A DNA stretch of 64,000 bases from Streptomyces sp. NBC_00223 (GTDB taxonomy: Bacteria > Actinomycetota > Actinomycetes > Streptomycetales > Streptomycetaceae). The first letter of the stretch is position 1, and every line of letters begins with the position of its first letter. A program made the translations under genes and the position numbers. The stretch covers positions 5,331,501 to 5,395,500 of the forward strand of contig NZ_CP108109.1 in assembly GCF_036199905.1 (NCBI RefSeq), read 5' to 3'. Below, in pieces: positions 17,016-24,648 of this stretch. The notes beneath the pieces were generated by a model, which saw only the letters and a program-made list of their open reading frames with translations, had not been told where the DNA came from and ran no database searches.

Positions 17016-17520
17016 GCCCCGGCCCGGGGCCGCGGGGGCCCGGTCGGCCCGTGCCGGCTCCCTGTGAGTCCTGCGGCAGCCGTCCGGCCCGGCGCCCGCG
17101 CGTTGCCCGGGCGGGCCGTCGGCCGGGTATCGCTCTGTCGGCCGCATATCGGCCCTCAGCGGCGGGACGCTGTCCCGAAGTCGGCCTTGCGGCGGCCCGC
17201 TGGCTGGCGCTGGCCGCTCGCCCCGGCGCGGGGCCGCGGGGGCCCGGTCGGCCCGTGCCGGCTCCCCGTGAGTCCCGCGGCAGCCGTCCGGCCCGGCGCC
17301 CGCGTGCGCTGTCCGGGCGGGCCGTCGGCCGGGTATCGATCTGTCGGCCGTATATCGGCTCCCAGTGGCGGGACGCCGTCCCGAAGTCGGCCCTTACAGC
17401 GGTCAGTCGGCCCGACGCCGGGTGCGCCTGCCCCCGGCCCGGGGCCGCGGGGGCCGCCGCCGGGCACTCGGCGTGGGTGGGGGCGCGCCCGCCCCGGCCC
17501 GGCGCCGCGGGGCGGGCGAA
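17016..17520 (+). repeat. 204-bp tandem repeat upstream of the DeoR gene
   Basis: Copy 1 (17016-17219) and copy 2 (17220-about 17430) are very similar over their length. Each begins near CCGCGGGGGCCCGGTCGGCC and includes GGCAGCCGTCCGGCCCGGCG, TCGGCCGGGTATCG and CCCGAAGTCGGCC. A truncated third copy starts near 17431. The flanking part 16739-17015 is GC-rich with fragments of the same blocks, and no gene is seen in the whole 886-bp gap. Confidence 0.75.
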
Positions 17521-17624
17521 CGGGTGGTCGGCGTATAGCACTTGGCGGTCTGATTTGTGCACGACTTCCGTCATCCGGAGCAAAACGCTGAACCGACCCG
17601 GTCGTTGGGGTTACTGTCGGTTTC

Positions 17625-18548
17625 GTGTTCGCTGCAGAACGTCGCCAATTGATCCTGGAAATGGTGCGGGCGAACGGGGCGGTCTCGCTCCGGGAGCTCG
17701 CCCGAGTCGTCCAGACCTCCGAAGTGACCGTGCGTCGTGACGTGCGGGCACTGGAGGCAGAAGGACTGCTGGACCGCCGGCACGGCGGTGCGGTGCTGCC
17801 GGGTGGCTTCACCAGGGAGTCCGGCTTCCCGCAGAAATCCCATCTAGCGACCGCGGAGAAGACGGCCATCGCCGATCTCGCGGCCGGACTCGTCGACGAG
17901 GGCGAGGCCATCGTGGTCGGCGCCGGTACCACCACGCAGGAGCTGGCCCGCCGGCTGGCGCGGGTGCCGGGACTGACCGTGGTCACCAACTCCCTGCTGG
18001 TGGCCCAGGCGTTGGCCCACGCCAACCGGGTCGAAGTGGTGATGACCGGCGGCACGCTGCGCGGGTCGAACTACGGCCTGGTGGGCAGCGGCGCCGAGCA
18101 GTCCCTCCAGGGGCTGCGGGTGTCGAGGGCCTTCCTGTCGGGCGCCGGACTGACCGCCGAGCGCGGTCTTTCCACGTCCAACATGCTCTCCGCGAGCGTC
18201 GACCGCGCGCTGGTGCAGGCCGCCGCCGAGGTCGTGGTGCTCGCCGACCACACCAAGCTCGGCGCCGACACCATGTTCCAGACCGTGCCGACCGATCTGA
18301 TCACCCATCTGGTCACCGACGAGCCGCCGGCCGACGACGAGCGGGCCGGCACCGAACTCCAGGCGCTCGCCGACCGCGGGGTGCAGATCGCCGTGGCCCA
18401 GCTGTCTGGCGCGGACGTCATCGCCGCCGGGCGCCCGCGCCGGGACTCCCCCCTGCCGGGCCCCCGGCGGCCCCAGCCGCTGCGCGCCGCCCAGGCCGTG
18501 GGCGCCGAGCAGCCGACCCCGCGGCTCGCCGACGTACGGCGCAGGTGA
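17625..18548 (+). CDS. DeoR-family transcriptional regulator
   Basis: A 307-aa repressor. The N-terminal DeoR helix-turn-helix (residues 1-56: RRQLILEMVRANGAVSLREL, SEVTVRRDVRALEAEGLLDR) precedes the sugar-phosphate sensing domain with GAGTTTQELARRL, TNSLLVAQAL, MTGGTLR and VVLADHTKLG. The ligand is probably a phosphosugar. The 60-residue Pro/Arg-rich tail is unusual. The GTG start has no clear ribosome site and lies near a promoter-like stretch, so a leaderless transcript is possible. Its targets may include the nucleoside salvage genes nearby, but no operator repeat was identified. Confidence 0.88.
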   Translation: MFAAERRQLILEMVRANGAVSLRELARVVQTSEVTVRRDVRALEAEGLLDRRHGGAVLPGGFTRESGFPQKSHLATAEKTAIADLAAGLVDEGEAIVVGAGTTTQELARRLARVPGLTVVTNSLLVAQALAHANRVEVVMTGGTLRGSNYGLVGSGAEQSLQGLRVSRAFLSGAGLTAERGLSTSNMLSASVDRALVQAAAEVVVLADHTKLGADTMFQTVPTDLITHLVTDEPPADDERAGTELQALADRGVQIAVAQLSGADVIAAGRPRRDSPLPGPRRPQPLRAAQAVGAEQPTPRLADVRRR

Positions 18549-18594
18549 CCGGTCGGTCGGGCGACGTACCGCGGCGGCGTGTCCGCCACCGGCC

Positions 18595-19200
18595 TCAGAC
18601 GGCCGCCTCCCTCGCGGCGGCGGCCGTCGAGGGCCGCGCGTGCCCGCACGGAGTGCCCTCGCGGGTCCGCATGCCGTCGACCGCCAGTGACATCAGGCGG
18701 TCGAACAGCCCGTGCTCCTCCGGGTTCTTCTCCGCGGCCGACACGAGCGCGTACGTCATCTTGAGCAGGTCGCCGATCTCGACGTCGCTTCTGATCGCCC
18801 CGGCCTCCTGCGCCCGCCACAGCAGCGCGCCGCCGGTCGAACGCAGCAGGGACTTGCACTCGGGCATCCGTACCTCCGACGCCTCCATGATCGCCGCGGC
18901 CAGCCCCCGGTAGGCGGTGGAGTGCACGGCCACCGCGTGCAGCCACTTGGTGAGGGCGAGCGCCGGGTCCTCCTCGGTGGCCGTCAGCTCGCGGGCCCGG
19001 GCGGTGAGCGCGTCGACCTCCTGCTCGAAGACCGCGTTCATCAGGGTGTAGCGGTCGGGGAAGTGCCGGTAGAGCGTGCCGATGCCGACTCCGGCGTGGC
19101 GGGCGATGTCCTCAAGGGCGACGTCGGTGCCGTGCACGATGAAGGCCTGCTTGGCCTCCTCCAGCAGTCGGTCGTAGTTGCGCTGCGCGTCTGCCCGCAT
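18595..19200 (-). CDS. TetR-family repressor of the adjacent efflux pump
   Basis: A 201-aa TetR regulator. The helix-turn-helix lies in residues 10-55 (VALEDIARHAGVGIGTLYRH is the recognition part). The all-helical C-terminal ligand domain contains LTKWLHAVAVHSTAYRGLAA, a pattern shared with SbtR-type C-terminal domains. It is divergent from the MFS gene with a 114-bp intergenic region carrying two matching 15-bp palindromes. Repression of the pump and induction by an exported drug is the expected logic. Confidence 0.9.
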   Translation of the reverse strand: MRADAQRNYDRLLEEAKQAFIVHGTDVALEDIARHAGVGIGTLYRHFPDRYTLMNAVFEQEVDALTARARELTATEEDPALALTKWLHAVAVHSTAYRGLAAAIMEASEVRMPECKSLLRSTGGALLWRAQEAGAIRSDVEIGDLLKMTYALVSAAEKNPEEHGLFDRLMSLAVDGMRTREGTPCGHARPSTAAAAREAAV

Positions 19201-19237
19201 GTCGTCCTGCCTCCCGGGATGCGTTCACCAAAAGCGA

Positions 19238-19285
19238 TTGTAGAACCGGAGGTGGTCTCCGTATAGTTTTCGGAGGCACCCTCCG
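19238..19285 (+). promoter_or_regulatory. Promoter and twin TetR operators upstream of the MFS gene
   Basis: TTGTAG (19238-19243) and TATAGT (19262-19267), 18 bp apart, look like -35 and -10 boxes. Two similar palindromes, CGGAGGTGGTCTCCG (19247-19261) and CGGAGGCACCCTCCG (19271-19285), have centres 24 bp apart. One fills the spacer and the other sits just after the -10 box. The shared half-site CGGAG...CTCCG suggests a TetR dimer on each. Confidence 0.65.
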
Positions 19286-19314
19286 TTTGTCTCTCCGCTG
19301 GAGGCTCACTCCCC

Positions 19315-20748
19315 ATGTCCACGCACGCCGTGCGCGACCTGACCAGCACCTCCCGCCTGCCGTCCCCCCTTCGCAGGCATTCATTCTTCGCCCTCGCCGC
19401 CATTGTCGGTACCCAGTTGATGCTGCTGCTCGACGCCACTGTGGTGAACGTCGCCCTGCCCGGCATCGGTGTCCACCTCGGCTTCTCACCCACCGGCATG
19501 TCCTGGGTGCTGAACGTCTACACCCTCGCCTTCGGCGGCCTGCTGCTGCTCGGCAGCCGGATCGGCGACCTCATCGGCCGGCGCACCGCGCTGATCTGGG
19601 GCGTCGCCGCCTTCACCGTCGCCTCGATCGCGGGCGGCGTCGCCAACGACGCCACCACCCTGCTGATCGCCCGCGGGCTCCAGGGCGCGGCCGCCGCGCT
19701 CGCCGCGCCCAGCACCCTGGCCCTGATAGCCACCACCTTCGCCGAGGGCACCGCCCGCAACCGCGCGCTGAGCGTCTTCTCCGCGGTCGCCGGGGCCGGT
19801 TCCGCGGTCGGCCTCACCGTCGGCGGCATGCTCACCGACTGGGGCTCCTGGCGGTGGGTGTTCTTCATCAACATCCCGGTCGGCGTGGCCATCGTGCTGC
19901 TCGCCCCCCGCTACATCCAGGAGACCGAACGCCACCGCGGCGGCCGCTTCGACATCGCGGGCGCGCTCACCGGCACCCTCGGCATGGCCACGCTCGTCTA
20001 CGCCTTCATCCGGGTCGGCGAGTCCCGCTGGACCGACTCGCGCGCGCTGACGTCCTTCGTGATCGCCGCCGCCCTGCTCGCGTCCTTCCTGGTCAACGAG
20101 ATGCGGGTGGAGCGCCCGCTGGTCGTCCTGCGGCTGTTCACCAACCGCAACCGGGCGCTGGCGTACGGGATCATGCTGCTCGTCCCGGCCGGCATGTTCG
20201 GCGTCTTCTACTTCTCCACCCAGTATCTCCAGACGTATCTCGGCTACAGCCCGCTGCGTACCGGCTTCGCCTTCCTGCCGCTGGCCGGGCCGCTCTTCGT
20301 CGCCGCCAGGACCGCGCCCCGCGCGCTGGCCAGGTACGGCGCCAAGCGGGTGGCGAGCACCGGGGTGCTGCTCAACCTCGCGGGCGCCGTCTGGATCACC
20401 CAGCTCAGCGCCTCCGACGGCTACGCGAGCGGCATCCTCGGCCCGCTGGTCCTCATCGGCGTCGGTGTCGGGCTGACGATGATGCCGCTCAACACCTTCA
20501 TCCTGTCCGGGGTCGGGCCCAAGGACGCGGGCTCCGCCTCCGGGCTGCTCCAGACGATGCAGCAGGTCGGCGGCAGCCTCGGTCTTTCGGTCCTGGTCAC
20601 CGTCTTCGGCACGGTGTCACGGCACGCGCACCACGACCCGTTCATCCACGGCGCCACCGCCGCCTTCACCCTCGGCGCGGTCTTCACCGGCCTGTCGCTG
20701 GTGCTCGCGCTCTCCCTCAAGGCACCGCGGCCGACCGTCGTGGGCTGA
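19315..20748 (+). CDS. MFS drug exporter (DHA2/EmrB-QacA type)
   Basis: A 477-aa, probably 14-helix proton-driven exporter. Family motifs are LDATVVNVALPGIG in helix 1, the loop GSRIGDLIGRRTALIWG (motif A), the RGLQGAAAALAAP segment and GAGSAVGLTVGGMLTDWGSW (motif C, antiporter). The ribosome site GGAGG lies 10 nt before the ATG. Control by the divergent TetR protein is indicated by the paired operators. The drug specificity is unknown. Confidence 0.9.
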   Translation: MSTHAVRDLTSTSRLPSPLRRHSFFALAAIVGTQLMLLLDATVVNVALPGIGVHLGFSPTGMSWVLNVYTLAFGGLLLLGSRIGDLIGRRTALIWGVAAFTVASIAGGVANDATTLLIARGLQGAAAALAAPSTLALIATTFAEGTARNRALSVFSAVAGAGSAVGLTVGGMLTDWGSWRWVFFINIPVGVAIVLLAPRYIQETERHRGGRFDIAGALTGTLGMATLVYAFIRVGESRWTDSRALTSFVIAAALLASFLVNEMRVERPLVVLRLFTNRNRALAYGIMLLVPAGMFGVFYFSTQYLQTYLGYSPLRTGFAFLPLAGPLFVAARTAPRALARYGAKRVASTGVLLNLAGAVWITQLSASDGYASGILGPLVLIGVGVGLTMMPLNTFILSGVGPKDAGSASGLLQTMQQVGGSLGLSVLVTVFGTVSRHAHHDPFIHGATAAFTLGAVFTGLSLVLALSLKAPRPTVVG

Positions 20749-20768
20749 CCGGCCGCTCTTCGTACGAA

Positions 20769-20808
20769 CGCCGGCCCGGTTGGTCAACCTCGACCAGCCC
20801 GACCGGCG
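20769..20808. terminator. Hairpin between convergent MFS and accA2 genes
   Basis: CGCCGGCCCGGTTGGTC and CGACCAGCCCGACCGGCG form a long stem with about three mismatches or wobbles and a 5-nt loop (AACCT). It is suitably placed to end both converging transcripts. Confidence 0.6.
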
Positions 20809-20839
20809 TCGTCGTCCGCGGGGCGTCAGGCCCCCCGGG

Positions 20840-22597
20840 TCAGTCCTTGATCTCGCAGATGACCGCGCCGGAGGAGACCGAGGAGCCGACCTCCGCCTTG
20901 AGGCCGATCACGGTGCCCGACCGGTGGGCGTTCAGCGGCTGTTCCATCTTCATCGCCTCCAGGACGACGATCAGATCGCCCTCGGCCACCGACTGGCCCT
21001 CCTCGACGGCGACCTTGACGATCGTGCCCTGCATCGGCGACGGCAGCGCGTCACCCGAGACGGCCGTGCTCGCCTTGGCGGCGGCCCGCCGCTTGGGCTT
21101 GGCACCGGCGGCCAGGCCCGTACGGGCCAGCGTCATGCCGAGCGAGGCGGGCAGCGACACCTCAAGGCGCTTGCCGCCGACCTCGACCACCACGGTCTCG
21201 CGGCCCCCGGCCTCCTCCTCGTCCGCCACCGCGCCCGCGAACGCCGGGATGGTGTTGACGAACTCGGTCTCGATCCACCGGGTGTGGATGCTGAACGGCC
21301 CCTCGGCGGGCGCGAACGCCGGGTCGACGACGACCGCGCGGTGGAACGGGATGGCCGTGGCCATGCCCTCCACATGGAACTCGCCCAGCGCGCGGGCCGC
21401 CCGCTGGAGGGCCTGCTCACGGGTGGCGCCGGTGACGATCAGCTTGGCCAGCAGCGAGTCCCAGGCCGGGCCGATCACCGCGCCGGCCTCCACGCCCGCG
21501 TCCAGCCGTACGCCGGGGCCGCTGGGCGCGTCGAACCGGGTGACGGTGCCGGGCGCGGGCAGGAAGTTGCGGCCCGGGTCCTCGCCGTTGATCCGGAACT
21601 CGAAGGAGTGGCCGCGCAGCGGCGGATCGTCGTAGCCCAGCTTCTCGCCGTCGGCGATCCGGAACATCTCGCGGACCAGGTCGATGCCGGAGACCTCCTC
21701 GGTGACCGGGTGCTCCACCTGGAGACGGGTGTTGACCTCAAGGAAGGAGATCGTGCCGTCCTGGCCGACGAGGAACTCACAGGTGCCCGCGCCGACGTAG
21801 CCCGCCTCGCGCAGGATCGCCTTGGACGCGGCGTACAGCTGGTCGTTCTGCTCCTGGGTCAGGAAGGGCGCGGGGGCCTCCTCCACGAGCTTCTGGTGGC
21901 GGCGCTGGAGCGAGCAGTCACGGGTGGAGACGACCACCACGTTGCCGTGGGTGTCGGCCAGGCACTGGGTCTCCACGTGCCGCGGCCGGTCCAGGTAGCG
22001 CTCCACGAAGCACTCGCCGCGGCCGAAGGCGGCGACCGCCTCGCGCACCGCGGAGTCGTACAGCTCGGGGACCTCCTCCAGGGTGCGGGCGACCTTCAGG
22101 CCGCGTCCGCCGCCGCCGAAGGCCGCCTTGATGGCGATCGGCAGGCCGTGCTCCTTCGCGAAGGCCACGACCTCCTCCGCGCCCGAGACCGGGTCGGGCG
22201 TGCCGGCCACCAGCGGGGCGCCCGCGCGCTGGGCGATGTGACGGGCCGCCACCTTGTCGCCCAGGTCGCGGATGGCCTGCGGGGGCGGGCCGATCCACGT
22301 CAGACCGGCGTCGAGCACGGCCTGCGCGAACTCCGCGTTCTCCGACAGGAACCCGTAGCCGGGATGGACCGCGTCGGCACCCGACTCGGCCGCGGCGAGC
22401 AGGACCTTGGTGACGTCCAGATAGCTGGTCGCCGGGGTCTCGCCGCCCAGTGCGTATGCCTCGTCGGCCGCGCGGACATGCAGCGCGTCCCGATCCGGAT
22501 CGGCGTAGACGGCTACGCTGGCGATCCCGGCATCCCGGCAGGCACGGGCGACGCGGACTGCGATTTCACCGCGGTTGGCGATGAGCACCTTGCGCAC
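20840..22597 (-). CDS. accA2: Acyl-CoA carboxylase alpha subunit (biotin carboxylase + biotin carrier)
   Basis: A 585-aa alpha subunit that carboxylates its own biotin with ATP and bicarbonate and passes the carboxyl group to a beta subunit such as PccB. The biotin carboxylase part (1-450) has KVLIANRGEIAVRVARA, the glycine-rich ATP lid AAFGGGGRGLKVA, and the EVNTRLQVEHPVTEE catalytic strand. The biotin domain (about 515-585) ends with the attachment motif EAMKM, followed by a conserved hydrophobic tail. The GTG start has an ideal AAGGAGG site 8 nt upstream. An Ala/Lys-rich linker precedes the biotin domain. From its position it is the S. coelicolor AccA2 orthologue. Confidence 0.93.
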   Translation of the reverse strand: MRKVLIANRGEIAVRVARACRDAGIASVAVYADPDRDALHVRAADEAYALGGETPATSYLDVTKVLLAAAESGADAVHPGYGFLSENAEFAQAVLDAGLTWIGPPPQAIRDLGDKVAARHIAQRAGAPLVAGTPDPVSGAEEVVAFAKEHGLPIAIKAAFGGGGRGLKVARTLEEVPELYDSAVREAVAAFGRGECFVERYLDRPRHVETQCLADTHGNVVVVSTRDCSLQRRHQKLVEEAPAPFLTQEQNDQLYAASKAILREAGYVGAGTCEFLVGQDGTISFLEVNTRLQVEHPVTEEVSGIDLVREMFRIADGEKLGYDDPPLRGHSFEFRINGEDPGRNFLPAPGTVTRFDAPSGPGVRLDAGVEAGAVIGPAWDSLLAKLIVTGATREQALQRAARALGEFHVEGMATAIPFHRAVVVDPAFAPAEGPFSIHTRWIETEFVNTIPAFAGAVADEEEAGGRETVVVEVGGKRLEVSLPASLGMTLARTGLAAGAKPKRRAAAKASTAVSGDALPSPMQGTIVKVAVEEGQSVAEGDLIVVLEAMKMEQPLNAHRSGTVIGLKAEVGSSVSSGAVICEIKD

Positions 22598-22820
22598 GAT
22601 GGCTCCCTCCTTGGAACAAGCCGAGTTTAGGTACTGGCCACACTTGATGCCGAGGCACCCCTGCACGTGAGCTTGCCCACACGGAGGGTGATCCACGGGC
22701 CCGAGGAGCCCGTGAACGCCTGCTCAGTCCACGGTAAGGCCCCGATCCGGCCGATGTGTGTCACTCTCCGGCGCGGGCGCGAACTGGGCCGAAGTCTCCG
22801 CCCCCGAGCCGCGTTCTTTT

Positions 22821-22833
22821 GTGGGGACCCCAC
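22821..22833. promoter_or_regulatory. Perfect palindrome in the accA2 divergent region
   Basis: GTGGGG-A-CCCCAC lies in the 391-bp gap 22598-22988 between the divergent accA2 and the membrane-protein gene. A second, looser inverted pair (GGGCGGA at 22841-22847 and TCCGCCC at 22863-22869) follows. The gap must contain both promoters, but I could not place confident -10/-35 boxes and see no gene in it. Confidence 0.4.
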
Positions 22834-22988
22834 TAAGAGAGGGCGGAAAGTTTGCCGACGCGTCCGCCCTGACGGGTGGTTGGACGCGCACCCTTGCCGT
22901 CGCCGGTACCGGTGAGTAGCCTGCGAGCGGCGGGGTACCGGGGGTAACGGCCGGGAATTCCCCGGAGTGTCGGCCGAAGGGGGAACGC

Positions 22989-23414
22989 GTGCGCAGAGGA
23001 ATAGCCGCCGGTACGGCCGTGGTGCTCGTGCTCGAAGCCCTCGCGATCGCCGGCGTGAACTGGGTACTGGGCCTGGCCGTGCGGCACCAGGAGATGTCGC
23101 TCGGCGGGCTCGACTCCGACACCATGGCCGCCGGATCCTGGGCGGGCGGTGGGCTGTTCGCACTCTTCCTGGTCGTGTGCGCGGTGCTGGTGGCCCGGAT
23201 CGCGCTGCGGGACCGGACGGCCGGGCGGGCCGGACGGATCGCGCTCATCGTCTGCGCGGTGGTGCAGGGCGTCGTGGGCGCGATCGTGGTCGGGATCGTC
23301 GGCTGGACCGCGTTCGCCCTGCTGATGGTGATACTCGCTCTGCTGGTCGGCACCCTGCTGCTCTACGCGCCGGAGGACCGGGCGCCCGCCGCGCTCACCC
23401 CCACAGATCAGTGA
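22989..23414 (+). CDS. Small four-helix membrane protein
   Basis: A 141-aa integral membrane protein with four predicted helices (about residues 5-28, 52-72, 82-101 and 104-127). It has no catalytic motif and I do not recognise the family beyond its conservation at this locus in streptomycetes. The GTG start is preceded by a purine-rich AGGGGGAAC ribosome site. Its last 20 bp overlap the 3' end of the convergent maf gene (23395-24006), which may cause antisense interference. Confidence 0.72.
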   Translation: MRRGIAAGTAVVLVLEALAIAGVNWVLGLAVRHQEMSLGGLDSDTMAAGSWAGGGLFALFLVVCAVLVARIALRDRTAGRAGRIALIVCAVVQGVVGAIVVGIVGWTAFALLMVILALLVGTLLLYAPEDRAPAALTPTDQ

Positions 23415-24006
23415 TCCGCACGCCGAGTTGGGCCAGCAGTTCTCGCAGCAATGGCAGCGAAAGGCCGATGACGTTGCCCGGGTCGCCGTCCACGCCCTCG
23501 ATGAAGGGCGCCGAGCGGCCGTCCAGGGTGAACGCGCCCGCCACGTACAGCGGTTCGCCGCTCGCCACATAGGCGGCGACCTCCGCGTCGTCTGGCCGGC
23601 CGAACCGTACGGTCGTGGAGGCCGTCGCCGAGACCTGCCGGCCGGTGGCCGTGTCGATCACGCAGTGCCCGGTGCGCAGCACCCCGCTGCGGCCGCGCAT
23701 CGCCTGCCAGCGGGCGGTGGCCTCGGCCGCGTCCGCGGGCTTGCCCAGCGCCTTGCCGTCCAGGTCGAGCACGGAGTCGCAGCCGATCACCAGCTCGTTG
23801 CCGTCCAGGCCGTCGCCGCCGGCCACCGCCTTCGCCTTCGCCTCGGCGAGCACACGGGCGAGTTCGCCCGGAGTGGGCGCGGTGACGGCCTCCTCGTCGA
23901 CGCCGGAGACCAGCACGCGCGGGTCGAGACCGGCCTGGCGGAGCAGTCCCAGGCGGGCGGGGGAGGCGGAGGCGAGCACGAGGGCGCGGGTGGAAGTCAC
24001 CCGCAC
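23395..24006 (-). CDS. maf: Maf-like nucleotide pyrophosphatase
   Basis: A 203-aa Maf/YceF/YhdE-family protein that hydrolyses non-canonical or pyrimidine nucleoside triphosphates to monophosphates (house-cleaning). Diagnostic parts are LVLASASPARLGLLRQAG at the N-terminus, GVDEEAV, the catalytic Asp in VIGCDSVLDLDG and the C-terminal FIEGVDGDPGNVIGLSLP. The GTG at 24006 was used; another GTG two codons later would give MTSTRALV. It is the last gene of the pccB-accE-membrane peptide transcription unit, after a 183-bp gap. Confidence 0.92.
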   Translation of the reverse strand: MRVTSTRALVLASASPARLGLLRQAGLDPRVLVSGVDEEAVTAPTPGELARVLAEAKAKAVAGGDGLDGNELVIGCDSVLDLDGKALGKPADAAEATARWQAMRGRSGVLRTGHCVIDTATGRQVSATASTTVRFGRPDDAEVAAYVASGEPLYVAGAFTLDGRSAPFIEGVDGDPGNVIGLSLPLLRELLAQLGVRITDLWG

Positions 24007-24189
24007 ATCGTAGGGACCGGGCGGGCGGCGGCGGTTGGGGGCCCGGGGGCGGGGCCGGCGGCGGGCGTACGGCGCCGGGGCCGGGCGCCGGGCTCACGGC
24101 GGCGCCTGCCCTTGCGGTGGCGGCCCCCGGCTCAGACGCGCCGAGTCACCGCCGTCGCCCCGACGCGGTCACCGCGAAGGAGCCCCCGC

Positions 24190-24324
24190 TCAGGCGCGCC
24201 AGGCCGTGACCGCCATCACGACGGCCGCGGCCAGCGCGATCAGCAGCATGGCCCGGCGCAGCATCGCCTGCGCCTGGCGCATCTCCTCGGGGGGCTCTTC
24301 CGGCTGGCGGTCCGACCACAGCAT
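24190..24324 (-). CDS. 44-residue membrane protein in the pcc operon
   Basis: A short frame translating to MLWSDRQPEEPPEEMRQAQ followed by a single hydrophobic helix (residues about 25-41, AMLLIALAAAVVMAVTA) and a WRA end. It lies between accE and maf on the same strand, 84 bp after accE. From memory S. coelicolor has a small gene of this kind at the same place (SCO4924), which supports it being real. Pro/Glu-rich cytoplasmic head plus one helix suggests a small membrane-anchored accessory peptide. The ribosome site is weak (GGACGC). Confidence 0.7.
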   Translation of the reverse strand: MLWSDRQPEEPPEEMRQAQAMLRRAMLLIALAAAVVMAVTAWRA

Positions 24325-24408
24325 GCGTCCAGCGTCCCGGCCCGGCGCGGCCCGCGCCTGAGTACCCGTACTCAGAAACGGAACAACAACCTCACCCGTA
24401 CCGGTGGT

Positions 24409-24627
24409 TTACGCGGGCCACACCGAGGTACGCCACGCGGCCGGCCCCGGACGGGGGACGGCATGGGCCGCGGCCCGCGGCACCGTACGGGCCGGGTCGG
24501 ACCAGGGGGCCGGGCGGCGCGGGCCGTCGGCGCGGGGTTCCAGCGCCGCGGCCCGCGCCTGGACGAGGGCCACGACGGCCGCGAGCTCCTCCGGGGTCGG
24601 TCGTCCCCGCTCCACCTTGATCATCAT
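24409..24627 (-). CDS. accE: Acyl-CoA carboxylase epsilon subunit
   Basis: A 72-aa epsilon subunit typical of actinobacterial carboxylases; it binds the beta subunit and raises activity of the complex. The conserved helix is IKVERGRPTPEELAAVVALV at the start. The remainder is Pro/Arg-rich, ending in a W-containing tail (AAWRTSVWPA). Two adjacent ATG codons are possible; GGAGGA sits 9 nt before the first. It follows pccB by 21 bp, so the two are co-transcribed. Confidence 0.92.
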   Translation of the reverse strand: MMIKVERGRPTPEELAAVVALVQARAAALEPRADGPRRPAPWSDPARTVPRAAAHAVPRPGPAAWRTSVWPA

Positions 24628-24648
24628 GTGCGCGCTCCTCCGGCGGCT

